This document shows, one piece after another, positions 30,635 to 40,643 of a DNA stretch of 64,000 nucleotides. The translations under genes were made by a program, and so were the position numbers. Under the pieces are notes generated by a model, which did no database searches, was not told the origin of the DNA, and worked only from the letters and a program-made list of their open reading frames with translations. Position 1 is the stretch's first letter, and each line of letters opens with the position of its first letter. Source of the DNA: Diplonema papillatum (taxonomy: Eukaryota; Euglenozoa; Diplonemea; Diplonemida; Diplonemidae); the NCBI GenBank assembly GCA_030068145.1, contig JAPJBO010000182.1:185001-249000 (forward strand), written 5' to 3'.

Positions 30635-30815
30635 TTACCCTACTGATGGAGAGAGAGCCCATCGGGCCAGCGCATTCCGACAGCAATACGGGGTAGTACG
30701 AGAGGAACTCCCTATCTTTCTAGTCCCTGGTATCTACGGTTGTTCGATCGGACAGTACCGTGATGCTACCACTGGATGGATTATGGCTGAACGCCTCTAA
30801 GCCAGAACCCAGTCT
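30594..30815 (+). rRNA. LSU (28S) rRNA 3'-end fragment
   Basis: Begins GAACGTGAGCTGGGTTTAGA, continues CCGTCGTGAGACAGGTTGG and TTTTACCCTACTGATGG, contains the sarcin-ricin loop AGTACGAGAGGAAC (30695-30708), and ends TATGGCTGAACGCCTCTAAG. These are among the most conserved LSU stretches. The upstream 30480-30590 may hold a little more LSU sequence (GTTGTCAGATGGCGGG), but the intervening domain V and VI sequence is missing, so this is an isolated piece rather than an rDNA unit. It may be a pseudogene fragment, or one piece of a fragmented LSU rRNA, which is known in Euglenozoa. Confidence 0.9.
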
Positions 30816-30899
30816 AGAGGAATGCGTGGGGTAAGGTGAAACAAGAAGAATCCCGGTCGCATAGAGATACCAGAGTGGAAGAAACAGGAAACAGCGGTA

Positions 30900-31650
30900 T
30901 GTTGCTGGGCTGGCGGAAGGCCTCCGTCGGGCTGTGGCCGCTGGCCCTGCCAACCAGCAGAGCCTGCTGGCCAGCAGCAGCCGCCGCCGTGGAAAGCACC
31001 GCCACAGTTCTAGACTCTTTCTTGTAGTAAGCGGTCGGTTTTCTGAAGTCTCCGTTTGACTTCAGTTATTTTAGGGTCCTTCTGCGAATAGGGTCCTTGT
31101 AGAGTCCTTTTTAGGAACCGCGCCCTCTCTGCGGTTGCAAAAGGACACGTTTTGGGTGTAGGCTTTAGGATTGCAGGGTCTATGGGTTAGCAAGAGTGTG
31201 AGAAAGAAGTTCGGTACTACAGTATGCAATAAGTACTAAATTTGGTCGACGAAAAGAATTGAGTGCTAGAAGACTTGATAGAAACGCAAAGAGCAGGATT
31301 TCCCCCCCTACCTGTGACAGCGTTGAATAATCCCGATCCAAGACGTTCTGTCATTCTGCGGTTGATGTCGCCGGAGTCCCTTTTCTGGTCCTTCGGCCAC
31401 AGGTTGGACAGGGCGCGGCGGCCCGCGTGGCGGACCGTCCTCCTGCCGTCGGCGATCTCGTTCGCGCCCGCCGAGTCGCGGCCCTGCCCCACCCACCCCT
31501 TGCCGCGCGCCCTGCCAACCAGCGGCGCCTGCTCCGACGCCAGCAGCAGCCGCCGCGGGGAAAGCACAGAGAATGAGTCGCACGGCCCGCCGCCGCCGTC
31601 GAAGAAGCCGCCGTCGTACAGCTTGGGATCCCACGGGAGAAGGACCCAGC
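30900..31650 (-). pseudogene. duplicated 3' end of the mucin-like gene
   Basis: 31262-31640 matches the last coding part of the large gene (31855-32240) at about 90%, including the CACAG/GTAGG splice-donor-like site. The non-coding stretch 31070-31260 matches 31651-31855 (GTGAGAGAAGTTCGGTAC, CAGTATGCAATAA). A third, eroded copy is seen at 30915-31010 (GGCCCTGCCAACCAGC, AGCAGCAGCCGCCGCC). So the region is a stepwise tandem duplication of about 590 bp. The second copy keeps an open frame of about 230 codons and could act as an alternative exon. Confidence 0.7.
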
Positions 31651-31838
31651 AGAGAGTTCTTTTAAGGATCTTGGCCCTCTCTGCAGTTGCTAAAGGACAC
31701 TTCTGGGCCTGGGCTTTAGAATCGTCGCCAGGGTGCTTAGGACGAAGGGTAAGCAAGAGTGTGAGAGAAGTTCGGTACAACAGTATGCAATAAATACAAA
31801 ATTCAGTCGATGAGTAAAAATGTGCTAAGGATCGAGTG

Positions 31839-33813
31839 TTATAAGACTTGATAAAAACACGAAAGAGCAGAATTTCCCCCCTTACCTGTGACAGCGTTGA
31901 AGGATCCCGATCCAAGACGTTCTGTCATCCTGCGGTTGATGTCGCCGGAGTCTGAGACCGAGCTTTGGTCCCTTTTCTGGTCCTTCGGCCACAGGTTGGA
32001 CAGGGCGCGGCGGCCCGCGTGGCGGACCGTCCTCCTGCCGTCGGCGATCTCGTTCGCGCCCGCCGAGTCGCGGCCCTGCCCCACCCACCCCTTGCCGCGC
32101 GCCCTGCCGACCAGCGGCGCCTGCTCCGACGCCAGCAGCAGCCGCCGAGGGGAAAGCACAGAGAATGAGTCGCACGGCCCGCCGCCGCCGTCGAAGAAGC
32201 CGTCGTCGTGCACCTTCGGATCCCGCGGGAGAAGGACCGAATGCGCTCGAGTCTGCGCACCGGTCACCCGGAACTCAGGAGTGCGAGGCGACGTGACCGA
32301 GCCGAACTTACCTGACCCTTGGAGGATTTCAGCCATTTCCACCGGATCCGACGCCTCAGAACTCTCCCTGCCAACACCTCCCACCCCAGATGATGCCGAC
32401 GCTCGCCCGCTGCTGGCCGGGCTGGTGGTCGCTGCGAACACGCCGAAGACAGACGGCCGCCAGCGGCCGCCGGTGTGCCCAGCCGGCAGCTTCGGCGGAG
32501 GATCGTCGCGGGGGGACGGCGCGTAAAGCCGCAGCGGCGCCGTCGCGGCGCTGCCGTGGGTGTCGAGGGTCGCAGGGGTTTCGGCGGGCCGCCGGGTGCC
32601 TGGCTTCCACGTCAGTTCGTCGAGGAGGACGAAGCTTTCTTGCGGAGATACCTGCCCGCGGTGGGAGGGCCCGAAGGCTTGGTCTTGGAGGCGGTCGCGC
32701 CTGCCGTTGACCAGGACGAAGAGCTCGGTGAGGAGGTCGCAGGCGATTTTAAACGCCAGAATGCACCACGCCGCCCAGAACAACCGCTCTGCGGCGACGT
32801 GGGTCCAATGGTCCGGGTCACCGGTGTAGAACCCGGCGGCAGTGAGCACCAAGCCGGCTGCTTGGCAGAGGAGGAAGAGGAAGTCCGACACGTTGTTCCG
32901 GCCGCGGTCGTGGGGACACACCGCCAGCTCCGCCGCGAGCTGCACGAGGAAGATGAGCGCAGAGAACAGCTTCACGTGCCCGCAGGCCACCACAGACTCG
33001 ACGCGCATAGCCGCGGCGGCGCCGAGGGCGAACATCGACCCGTATTCGATGCACGCGAACCACACAGCGTCCTGCCGGTACGTCCGCACGACGCCGGCAT
33101 ACCGGTTGACCCAATGGTTCCGCCGCTTCACGCTCACCCACTCCCCGGGGCCGATCAAAAACGCCCATACCCGGCCAGAGTACCGGGCGTCCCGGAGATA
33201 CACGGCCTTGACTGGCACCGCCTTGTGCACGCGGAGCGCGACGGCGGTGGGGACGACGAGGCATAGCATGAGGGAGAGGACCCCCGCGAGGAATCCGATG
33301 ACGTGCGGAGGCTCCATGAGCAACCGCATGGTGCCGTACGCCGTGCCTTGGTACAGGACGGTGAAGAACATCAGCGGGGCTGAGGGAAGGCGGACGAAGC
33401 CTTGCGCGTCGAGAGTGTCGAGCAGGCCAGGGAACGCGCAGCGGGTCGTGGCGCGGGTGAGCTTGAGGAGGAGGTAGCAGAGGGTCGAGAAAACGACAAT
33501 CAGCGCGAGGTTCCCGAGCACCATCCCGAGCGGCACGCTGCCGTCGACCGAGACGTCGGTCGGGTGGAAGGCCCGCGGCAGCTCGTGTTCGCGGCCCATC
33601 GCGTGGCAGCCGGCCGTCGTCAGCAGCAGCCGCGACGCTGTGCCGCCGGTCGTCCCGGCCGAGGACACTGCGCTCGCTGCAATCACTCCCGGGTAGCCAC
33701 GCGCCGCCGCCTCGGTCACCTGCACCGCCGGAGACTTCTCGTACATGATCGCGAGCGCCCGGTCGCGGTCCGTCTGGTTCTGCCCACCCCCACCACCACC
33801 CCCCCCCGCCGGG

Positions 33814-33854
<41 letters not shown>

Positions 33855-36800
33855 GGCCGTGGTGGGCGGCGCCACGACGGCGGGCGGAGCCGTCGCGGCG
33901 GCGGGCGCAAACGTCAGCGGCGGGGTTGCCGTCGCCGGTGCGAAGGTTCGCGGGGCGGCGCTGCTGGGGGTAGCCGTCGCGGGGGCGGCGGTCTGCGGGG
34001 CGCCGCTTGTTGCAACGGGTGCGGGGGCTTGGGGTGTGTCGCTGGGTGTGATAGTCTGTGGAGCGTCGCTCGGTGTGGCAGTCTGTGGAGCGTCGCTGGG
34101 TGTGATAGTCTGTGGAGCGTCGCTCGGTGTGGCAGTCTGTGGAGCGTCGCTCGGTGTGGCAGTCTGTGGAGCGTCGCTCGGTGTGGCAGTCTGTGGAGCG
34201 TCGCTCGGTGTGGCAGTCTGTGGAGCGTCGCTCGGTGTGGCAGTCTGTGGAGCGTCGCTCGGTGTGGCAGTCTGTGGAGCGTCGCTCGGTGTGGCAGTCT
34301 GTGGAGCGTCGCTCGGTGTGGCAGTCTGTGGAGCGTCGCTGGGTGTGATAGTCTGTGGAGCGTCGCTGGGTGTGATAGTCTGTGGAGCGTCGCTCGGTGT
34401 GGCAGTCTGTGGAGCGTCGCTCGGTGTGGCAGTCTGTGGAGCGTCGCTCGGTGTGGCAGTCTGTGGAGCGTCGCTGGGTGTGATAGTCTGTGGAGCGTCG
34501 CTCGGTGTGGCAGTCTGTGGAGCGTCGCTGGGTGTGATAGTCTGTGGAGCGTCGCTGGGTGTGGCAGTCTGTGGAGCGTCGCTCGGTGTGGCAGTCTGTG
34601 GAGCGTCGCTCGGTGTGGCAGTCTGTGGAGCGTCGCTCGGTGTGGCAGTCTGTGGAGCGTCGCTCGGTGTGGCAGTCTGTGGAGCGTCGCTCGGTGTGGC
34701 AGTCTGTGGAGCGTCGCTGGGTGTGATAGTCTGTGGAGCGTCGCTCGGTGTGGCAGTCTGTGGAGCGTCGCTGGGTGTGATAGTCTGTGGAGCGTCGCTC
34801 GGTGTGGCAGTCTGTGGAGCGTCGCTCGGTGTGGCAGTCTGTGGAGCGTCGCTCGGTGTGGCAGTCTGTGGAGCGTCGCTGGGTGTGATAGTCTGTGGAG
34901 CGTCGCTCGGTGTGGCAGTCTGTGGAGCGTCGCTGGGTGTGATAGTCTGTGGAGCGTCGCTGGGTGTGGCAGTCTGTGGAGCGTCGCTCGGTGTGGCAGT
35001 CTGTGGAGCGTCGCTCGGTGTGGCAGTCTGTGGAGCGTCGCTCGGTGTGGCAGTCTGTGGAGCGTCGCTCGGTGTGGCAGTCTGTGGAGCGTCGCTGGGT
35101 GTGATAGTCTGTGGAGCGTCGCTCGGTGTGGCAGTCTGTGGAGCGTCGCTGGGTGTGATAGTCTGTGGAGCGTCGCTCGGTGTGGCAGTCTGTGGAGCGT
35201 CGCTCGGTGTGGCAGTTGACGGTGCGACGGTCAGAGGTGAACTGGAAAGTGGCGCAACTGTCAACGGCGAGCCGGTAGCTGGTGAAGCAGTTGAAGGTGA
35301 ACTTGTGGGTGGTGCAACAGACACAGGTGCCTCAGTCGATGGTGAATTGGTTTGCGGTACGAAGGTTGACGGCGCAACTGTCATAGGCGAACTGGTTGCT
35401 GGTGTAGCAGACACAGGTGAAATAGTCAATGGTGAATCGGTTTGTGGTACGAATGTCAAAGGCGCACTGGTCGACGGTGCAGCAGTCGCAGGTGAACTGG
35501 TTGCGGGTACCTCAGTCGATGGTGCAACTGTCAAAGGCGAACTGGTAGCTGGTGCAACCGTCACAGGTGCAATAGAAACTGGTGAAACAGTCAACGGCGA
35601 ACTGGTTGACGGTACGAAGGTCAAAGGTGCACCGGTTGACGGTGCGACAGTCACAGGTGAACTGGAAGCTGGTGCAGCAGTTGAAGGTGAACTGGTGAGT
35701 GGTGAAACAGTCACAGGTGCGCTGGTTGACGGTACAAGAGTCACAGGTGCGCCGGTTGTTGGTGTCGCAGGAACCTCAGTCGGTGGTGAACTGGTTTGCG
35801 GTACGAAGGTCAACGGTGCAACAGTCACCGGTGCACTGGTTGCCGGAGCATCCGTGGACGGTGCATCGGTTGATGGGGCACTCGTAGACGGTGCATCAGT
35901 TGCTGGGGCACTCGTAGACGGTGCGTCAGTTGCCGGAGCATTCGTAGACGGTGCATCAGTCGGCGGAGAACTTGTAGCCGGTGCATCGGTCGCCGGAGCA
36001 TTCGTAGCCGGTGCATCAGTCGCTGGGGCACTCGTAGACGGTGCATCAGTTGCTGGGGCACTCGTAGACGGTGCATCAGTTGCTGGGGCACTCGTAGACG
36101 GTGCGTCAGTCGGGGCACTCGTAGCCGGCGCATTAGTTGCCGGAGCATTCGTAGCCGGTGCATCGGTCGCCGGAGCATTCGTAGCCGGTGCATCAGTCGC
36201 TGGGGCACTCGTAGCCGGCGCATTAGTTGCCGGAGCATTCGTAGCCGGCGCATTAGTTGCCGGAGCATTCGTAGCCGGTGCATCGGTCGCCGGAGCATTC
36301 GTAGCCGGTGCATCAGTCGCTGGGGCACTCGTAGCCGGCGCATCGGTCGCCGGAGCATTCGTAGCCGGTGCATCAGTCAGCGGAGAACTTGTAGCCGGTG
36401 CATCAGTTGCCGGAGCATTCGTAGCCGGCGCATCAGTTGCTGGGGCACTCGTAGACGGTGCGTCAGTTGCCGGAGCATTCGTAGACGGTGCATCAGTTGC
36501 TGGGGCACTCGTAGACGGTGCGTCAGTTGCCGGAGCATTCGTAGACGGTGCATCAGTCGGCGGAGAACTTGTAGCCGGTGCATCGGTCGCCGGAGCATTC
36601 GTAGCCGGTGCATCAGTCGCTGGGGCACTCGTAGACGGCGCGTCAGTCGGGGCACTCGTAGCCGGTGCATCAGTTGCCGGAGCATTCGTAGCCGGTGCAT
36701 CAGTCGCTGGGGCACTCGTAGACGGCGCGTCAGTCGGGGCACTCGTAGCCGGTGCATCAGTTGCCGGAGCATTCGTAGCCGGTGCATCGGTCGCCGGAGC

Positions 36801-38060
36801 ATTCGTAGCCGGTGCATCAGTCACTGGGGCACTCGTAGCTGGCGCATCGGTTGCCGGAGCATTCGTAGCCGGTGCATCAGTCGCTGGGGCACTCGTAGCC
36901 GGCGCATCGGTTGCCGGAGCATTCGTAGCCGGCGCAGCACTCGGAGAGCTCGTAGCCGGCGCATCACTCGGAGAGCTCGTAGCCGGCGCATCACTCGGAG
37001 AGCTCGTAGCCGGTGCGTCGGTTGCTGGGGGGGGTGCACTGGTGGCCGGCGCATCAGTCGGCGGAGCTGCCGTATCCGGTGCGAGCGTGCTGGTCGCGCC
37101 GAAGACGGCGACGCCGCTGCCTTCGCACGCGTGCAGCCTGTCCGCGACGTAGAACAACCCTTCCGACGCGACCGACAGCGCGGCCAACCAGCTGCCGACA
37201 GGCGCCCCCGCGGCCACGCTCGCCAGTGTCACCTCCTGCACGGCGGCACCGGACGAATAGTAATACAGCTGCCGGTCCGGATCGTACTCCACCGCCGTCA
37301 CCTTCTGCGCCGTCACCAGAGGCGTCAAGCGGACGAGTGCCTCTGGGTCTGCCGCGTCGTAGAAGTCGATTCCGTCGTCGTTCGCCACTGCGAGAATGCC
37401 CCTGTCCCCGCTGATAGCCAGGTCGTAGGTGGCGGTGGTCGCGGTGGTGCCGATGAATTTCAGCTTCTTCGGCTGGAAGACGTCGAAGACGTCGAACCCG
37501 ACGCCGAGGCCGACGAAGAGGTAGTCCGTGATGAAGAGCAGGCTCGTCGGGTTGGCCGACGAGCACGGCCAGGTGCCGAGGATATTCGGCAGGTTGTTCG
37601 ACTGCACCCCTATGTTCTCGCACGCGAAGAACTGGTACTGCTTGTCGCCTTTCACGGCCGCCGGGCATCTGGCCCCCACTGTGTCCGTCCGGGCCTGCGC
37701 TTCGTTGCCGCCCCACCGGTACCTGACTTGCCCTGTGTCCGTCCCGAAGAACAGCACCGGGTACGGCCGGCTGTCAACGTCCGTCACAGCCAGAGCTTGC
37801 TCCGAGTTCTCGAATGTCGTCGACGGCAGGTCGACGCAAGCCGCCCCCGTGCAGGTCATCCGGGTCACACCGCTGGTCGCGGCGGCGACCACGTCCCCAG
37901 TGGCAGCATCCGCCCAGATGTCCAAGCACGGCCCCACGGCCGCCACCCGGTGGATCTCGACCAAAACAGCGTCCGCTGCGCGCAGCTGCAGCAGCGGCAG
38001 CAGCAGCGGCAGCAAAAGCAGCTGCCGCAGCGAGTAAGAAAAGAAGTGTTCGCGTAGCAT
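31839..38060 (-). CDS. mucin-like polytopic membrane protein
   Basis: About 2070 residues from the ATG at 38060, chosen because it starts a clear signal peptide (MLREHFF then a Leu-rich core). N-terminal ectodomain of roughly 330 residues has beta-propeller-like strands (for example TYDLAISGDRGILAVANDDG). A stalk of more than 1000 residues follows: TDAPATNAPATSAP-type repeats, a mixed Thr/Ser/Pro section, then 44 copies of the 9-residue unit TPSDAPQTA/I. A poly-Pro/poly-Gly hinge leads to a C-terminal region with about six or seven hydrophobic segments (for example around 33520, 33330, 33260, 33010, 32950, 32860, 32770) and a long Ser/Arg-rich cytoplasmic tail. The stalk would be heavily O-glycosylated. 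Likely a surface receptor or adhesin; family not recognised. The 3' end probably splices at CACAG/GTAAGG (exon end 31886), so the listed last 15 codons may be intron. Confidence 0.85.
33788..33858. repeat. C-run/GGC-run encoding Pro-Gly hinge
   Basis: CCACC/CCCCCC followed by (GGC)n, read on the minus strand as about 16 Pro then 8 Gly. Strand composition flips in the middle. Confidence 0.85.
34033..35214 (-). repeat. 27-bp coding minisatellite with higher-order structure
   Basis: Forty-four 27-bp units (GTCTGTGGAGCGTCGCTCGG + TGTGGCA on the plus strand), each encoding nine residues. Two main types differ at two sites, CTCGG...GGCA (Ala) and CTGGG...GATA (Ile). In protein order the pattern is AA, IAIAAAAA, IAIAAA, IAIAAAAAA, IAIAAA, IIAAAAAAAA, IAI. 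A hybrid unit CTGGGTGTGGCA occurs at about 34554 and 34959, exactly 15 units apart. Confidence 0.93.
35830..37035 (-). repeat. coding repeat for Thr-Asp/Asn/Ser-Ala-Pro stalk
   Basis: 12- to 15-bp steps with a 30-36 bp supra-unit (GGTGCATCAGTTGCCGGAGC + ATTCGTAGCC on the plus strand). On the minus strand it encodes alternating TDAPATNAP and TDAPATSAP. More diverged than the 27-bp array, so older or under different constraint. Confidence 0.9.
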
Positions 38061-38238
38061 TTTTGAGTGGCTTCCCCCCCCCTTCTTCCCCCTTCTCAAA
38101 GACACGCTCTCTCGCCCATGCCCGGGAGGGGGGCGGTAGGAACCTGGCGTTGGTGCGGTGGCGAGTAGTCGTATACACGGCACTATAGTAAGTAAGTAGC
38201 ATGTTAAATTCTCTTGAGAGGCTCATGTCAATTTAAGG

Positions 38239-38547
38239 TTACTTTATGACGTCGTCACCTGCCATTGCGTCGTCCGGCGTTTCTCGTTGTACGCCCACCT
38301 GGGTGGGTGAGAGGGGTCTCTTCTTCTTTTTGCTGTGCCCGGGGGTTGCCGGGGCGTTCGGTTCGTTGGGTTGGTGGTGGCCGCGGAGGCAGCACGCTGC
38401 CGGTCTCCTCGGCGTCAACGTAGGGAGCCTCCTGCATTCTTGGCAGGCTCCTCTGCCATGCGTGCGGCAGGCATGATGCCCGCTGCGGCAGCACGCCGCC
38501 GCCGTCTTGCACTCGCCGCATTTCGTCGTGCTGTGCTCTGTGCACAC
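38239..38547 (-). pseudogene. Cys/His-rich segment, probable LINE tail fragment
   Basis: Open frame of 102 codons with CTEHSTTKCGECKTAAACC and CRTHGRGACQEC, a dense Cys/His cluster, then a Pro/Lys-rich end. It lies 50 bp downstream of the LINE ORF2 remnant on the same strand and may be its frameshifted C-terminal part; the Cys spacing resembles treble-clef zinc sites. Alternatively an independent small gene. No start is decisive. Confidence 0.45.
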
Positions 38548-38597
38548 CGCGATCGGCTGCCCATCGTCAGCGTGGTGATGGTGCCGACATCACATCT

Positions 38598-39680
38598 CTA
38601 CCGTGGGTACGTCCCTTCGGACGACGCCTCACACTTCCCTTTGTGATGGGTCGCGCACGTGACGAGTGCTTTCTCTACTCCGACACCCGGCATATGCACG
38701 GGGTCGGGGTGCAGCTGTGGTGGGGCAGGCAGGGCCCACCTCGCCGCTCTCTCGGCCGTCCAGTCCGGGTACGTCGGGCACTGCGTCCCTACATCGCTTC
38801 CCTTCACCTGCTCTTCGAGGATCGTCCCCGTGTGTGCCTCGCGAAAGCGGGGCCTGGGCCGCACCCCCGATATCCCCGTGATGCCCATGAACGACAGCGA
38901 CGTCGTCGGGCATACTCTCTCGCCTCGCTCGCAACTCCCCAGCCCTTGCTGTGTCGCCAGCTTGTCCAACGCGCTGATCATGCAGCGCAGGACGTTTCCT
39001 CGCTCCCTCACCCCCTTCGGTGCATTCTCGTGCAGCGGTATGCTGAGGCCTGAAAAGAGTTCAAAGTCGATGGCAAGCTCTAGCATTGACGCCTGCCCGT
39101 TCTCGGTCCACTCCATGTCTGACAGCCACGCTACCAACGCATAAAACGTCGGTAGCCCCCAGGCCTTGTTCCGCTCCCACGCCCATGCCGGGGCAATCCG
39201 CGCAAAGGGGTGGTCAAGCTTCTCGGCAGGCATCGCATCCGCTCTCGACCAGGGGGTCGTGGGGTTCCTGGCTACCCAGCCACGTGCTTCGAGCCCTGCC
39301 CGTTCCGCAAGAATTTCAGCCATCATCTCCTGGAGCCGCCTCGAGAAGTGGGCATTCTCGGGTACTACCACACCGTGTTCCAGCGTGCACCTGGGCCAGT
39401 CGGCCCGGTTGGCTGCCATCAGCTCGGCATGTGCCTCTCGTCGCCGTATGTGCGAGTACGCTCCGCAGTCCCAGAATACGTGTTTCTCGTCCTCGGTGTC
39501 GCCGCTTCCACAGTGCTTGCAGCTGGGCGCCTGCGGCTCAGCTCCGGCCTGCCTCATCCGCGAACTCAGCCGTGCAGCAGCGGCTGCCAAGCATCCCGTG
39601 TCACCGCGCCAGGTGGTACAACACTCTTTTTTTCTTTTCGATTGCTCTTGATGGGGCAAGCAGGCCTGAAATGCAAAAGA
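38598..39680 (-). pseudogene. LINE ORF2 C-terminal remnant
   Basis: About 360 codons open. The N-terminal part holds CKHCGSGDTEDEKHVFWDC followed by SHIRRR, the CCHC-like zinc motif found after the RT domain of many LINEs (CxxC...H....C). The RT and endonuclease are missing: upstream the frame runs into an inverted SINE-like element (39688-39935), where it has no ATG. The 270 residues after the zinc motif are rich in Trp and charged residues and could be the LINE's long C-terminal domain. Likely a 5'-truncated insertion with the SINE next to or within it. Confidence 0.75.
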
Positions 39681-39687
39681 AGAAACA

Positions 39688-39935
39688 GGCCGCTCCTGGT
39701 CCAGGAACGTGACGGTCAACCACACGGAGGCAGCACAGTGCTACAACCCCGTCCGCTCTGCCCTGTGGCTGACCGTCTCGACGAGCTTGAATTCAGCGCA
39801 AGCGCCAAGCCCCAAGGTGCGCCACGCCTTGATGCTTTAGTTTGGGAAATCGGTAGCCACTTGACCCGTAGGCCCGTGGCTCTGCAGTACCGCCGAACAC
39901 GTGAAGCTTGGCTCCCGTATAGCAGGCTTTCCCTG
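39688..39935 (-). mobile_element. SINE-like element, inverted copy
   Basis: GGCCGCTCCTGGTCCAGGAA at the left to GCTTTCCCTG at the right is the complement of the core described at 4085, lacking about six terminal bases (GGTACC). Tail region AGAAGAAACA adjoins the LINE remnant. No clean target duplication. Confidence 0.88.
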
Positions 39936-40311
39936 AGATTCTGATGCTTCGAGCTATCGTTGCTCTCTGCTTTCATTCGTCTTCTTAACCATGGTTAAAT
40001 GCGCAAAAGATTCGCTGGGAGCTGAGCAAGATTCGATCAGCCTGCTAGATCCAGGGGCTGATACCGTGCAAAGATGAGGCGTGACTGGGATAACAGTGAT
40101 GGCGACCATACTTCTTCAGCCCCTCTTCTGACAGCACGTGATGGATGAGGGTGCTCAATCCCTCTAAAGCAGTGTGATTCAATCCCACCAGCAGCCGCGT
40201 CCTCTGGTCTGTTCCGGTGTATCGATGGAACAGGGGTACTTCCCGTTTGATTCGCTGGTGAAGACTTGTCTCTTGTCATTCTCCGCGAAGATTACAATTC
40301 CTTTTTTTTTT
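39936..40311. other. no gene seen
   Basis: A short segment (TCGTCTTCTTA, AACCATGGTTAAATGCGC, near 39978-40008) has a relative at 40927-40960 (TCGTCTTCTTAGCCATAATT). Otherwise unremarkable. Confidence 0.4.
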
Positions 40312-40643
40312 TTCGGATTACGACAGGTAAGGTACCAGGGAGACGGTCAGGTACCAGGGAAAGCCTGCTACACGGGAGCCAAGCTTCACGTGTTCGGCGG
40401 TACTGCAGAGTCACGGGCCTGCGGGCCCGTGGCTACCGATTTCCCAAACTAAAGCATCAAGGCTTGGCGCACCTTGGGGCTTGGCGCTCGTGCTGAACGC
40501 AAGCTCGTCGAGACGGTCAGCCACAGGGCAGAGCGGACGGGGATGTAGCACAGCGCTGCCTCCGACTCAAGCTTTGCAAGCTGTGGTTGACCGTCACGTT
40601 CCTGGACCAGGAGCGGCCTTCTTCTTCTTTCTTCGGATTACGA
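40312..40643 (+). mobile_element. SINE-like element with 12-bp target duplication
   Basis: Core 40350-40618; the first bases GGTACCAGGGA are duplicated in tandem at 40331. TTCGGATTACGA flanks the insertion exactly at 40312-40323 and 40632-40643. The 3' tail is CTTCTTCTTTC. Confidence 0.92.

Noticed and set aside
33745-37152. 1135-codon plus-strand frame of GVAVCGASL repeats (and 33402-35219)
   Set aside because: Antisense shadow of the mucin stalk repeat; 27 bp is a multiple of three, so several frames stay open. The minus strand has the signal peptide and membrane segments.
38643-39944. Plus-strand frames of 136-244 codons
   Set aside because: Shadows of the minus-strand LINE remnant and the SINE-like copy; the longest crosses the boundary of both.
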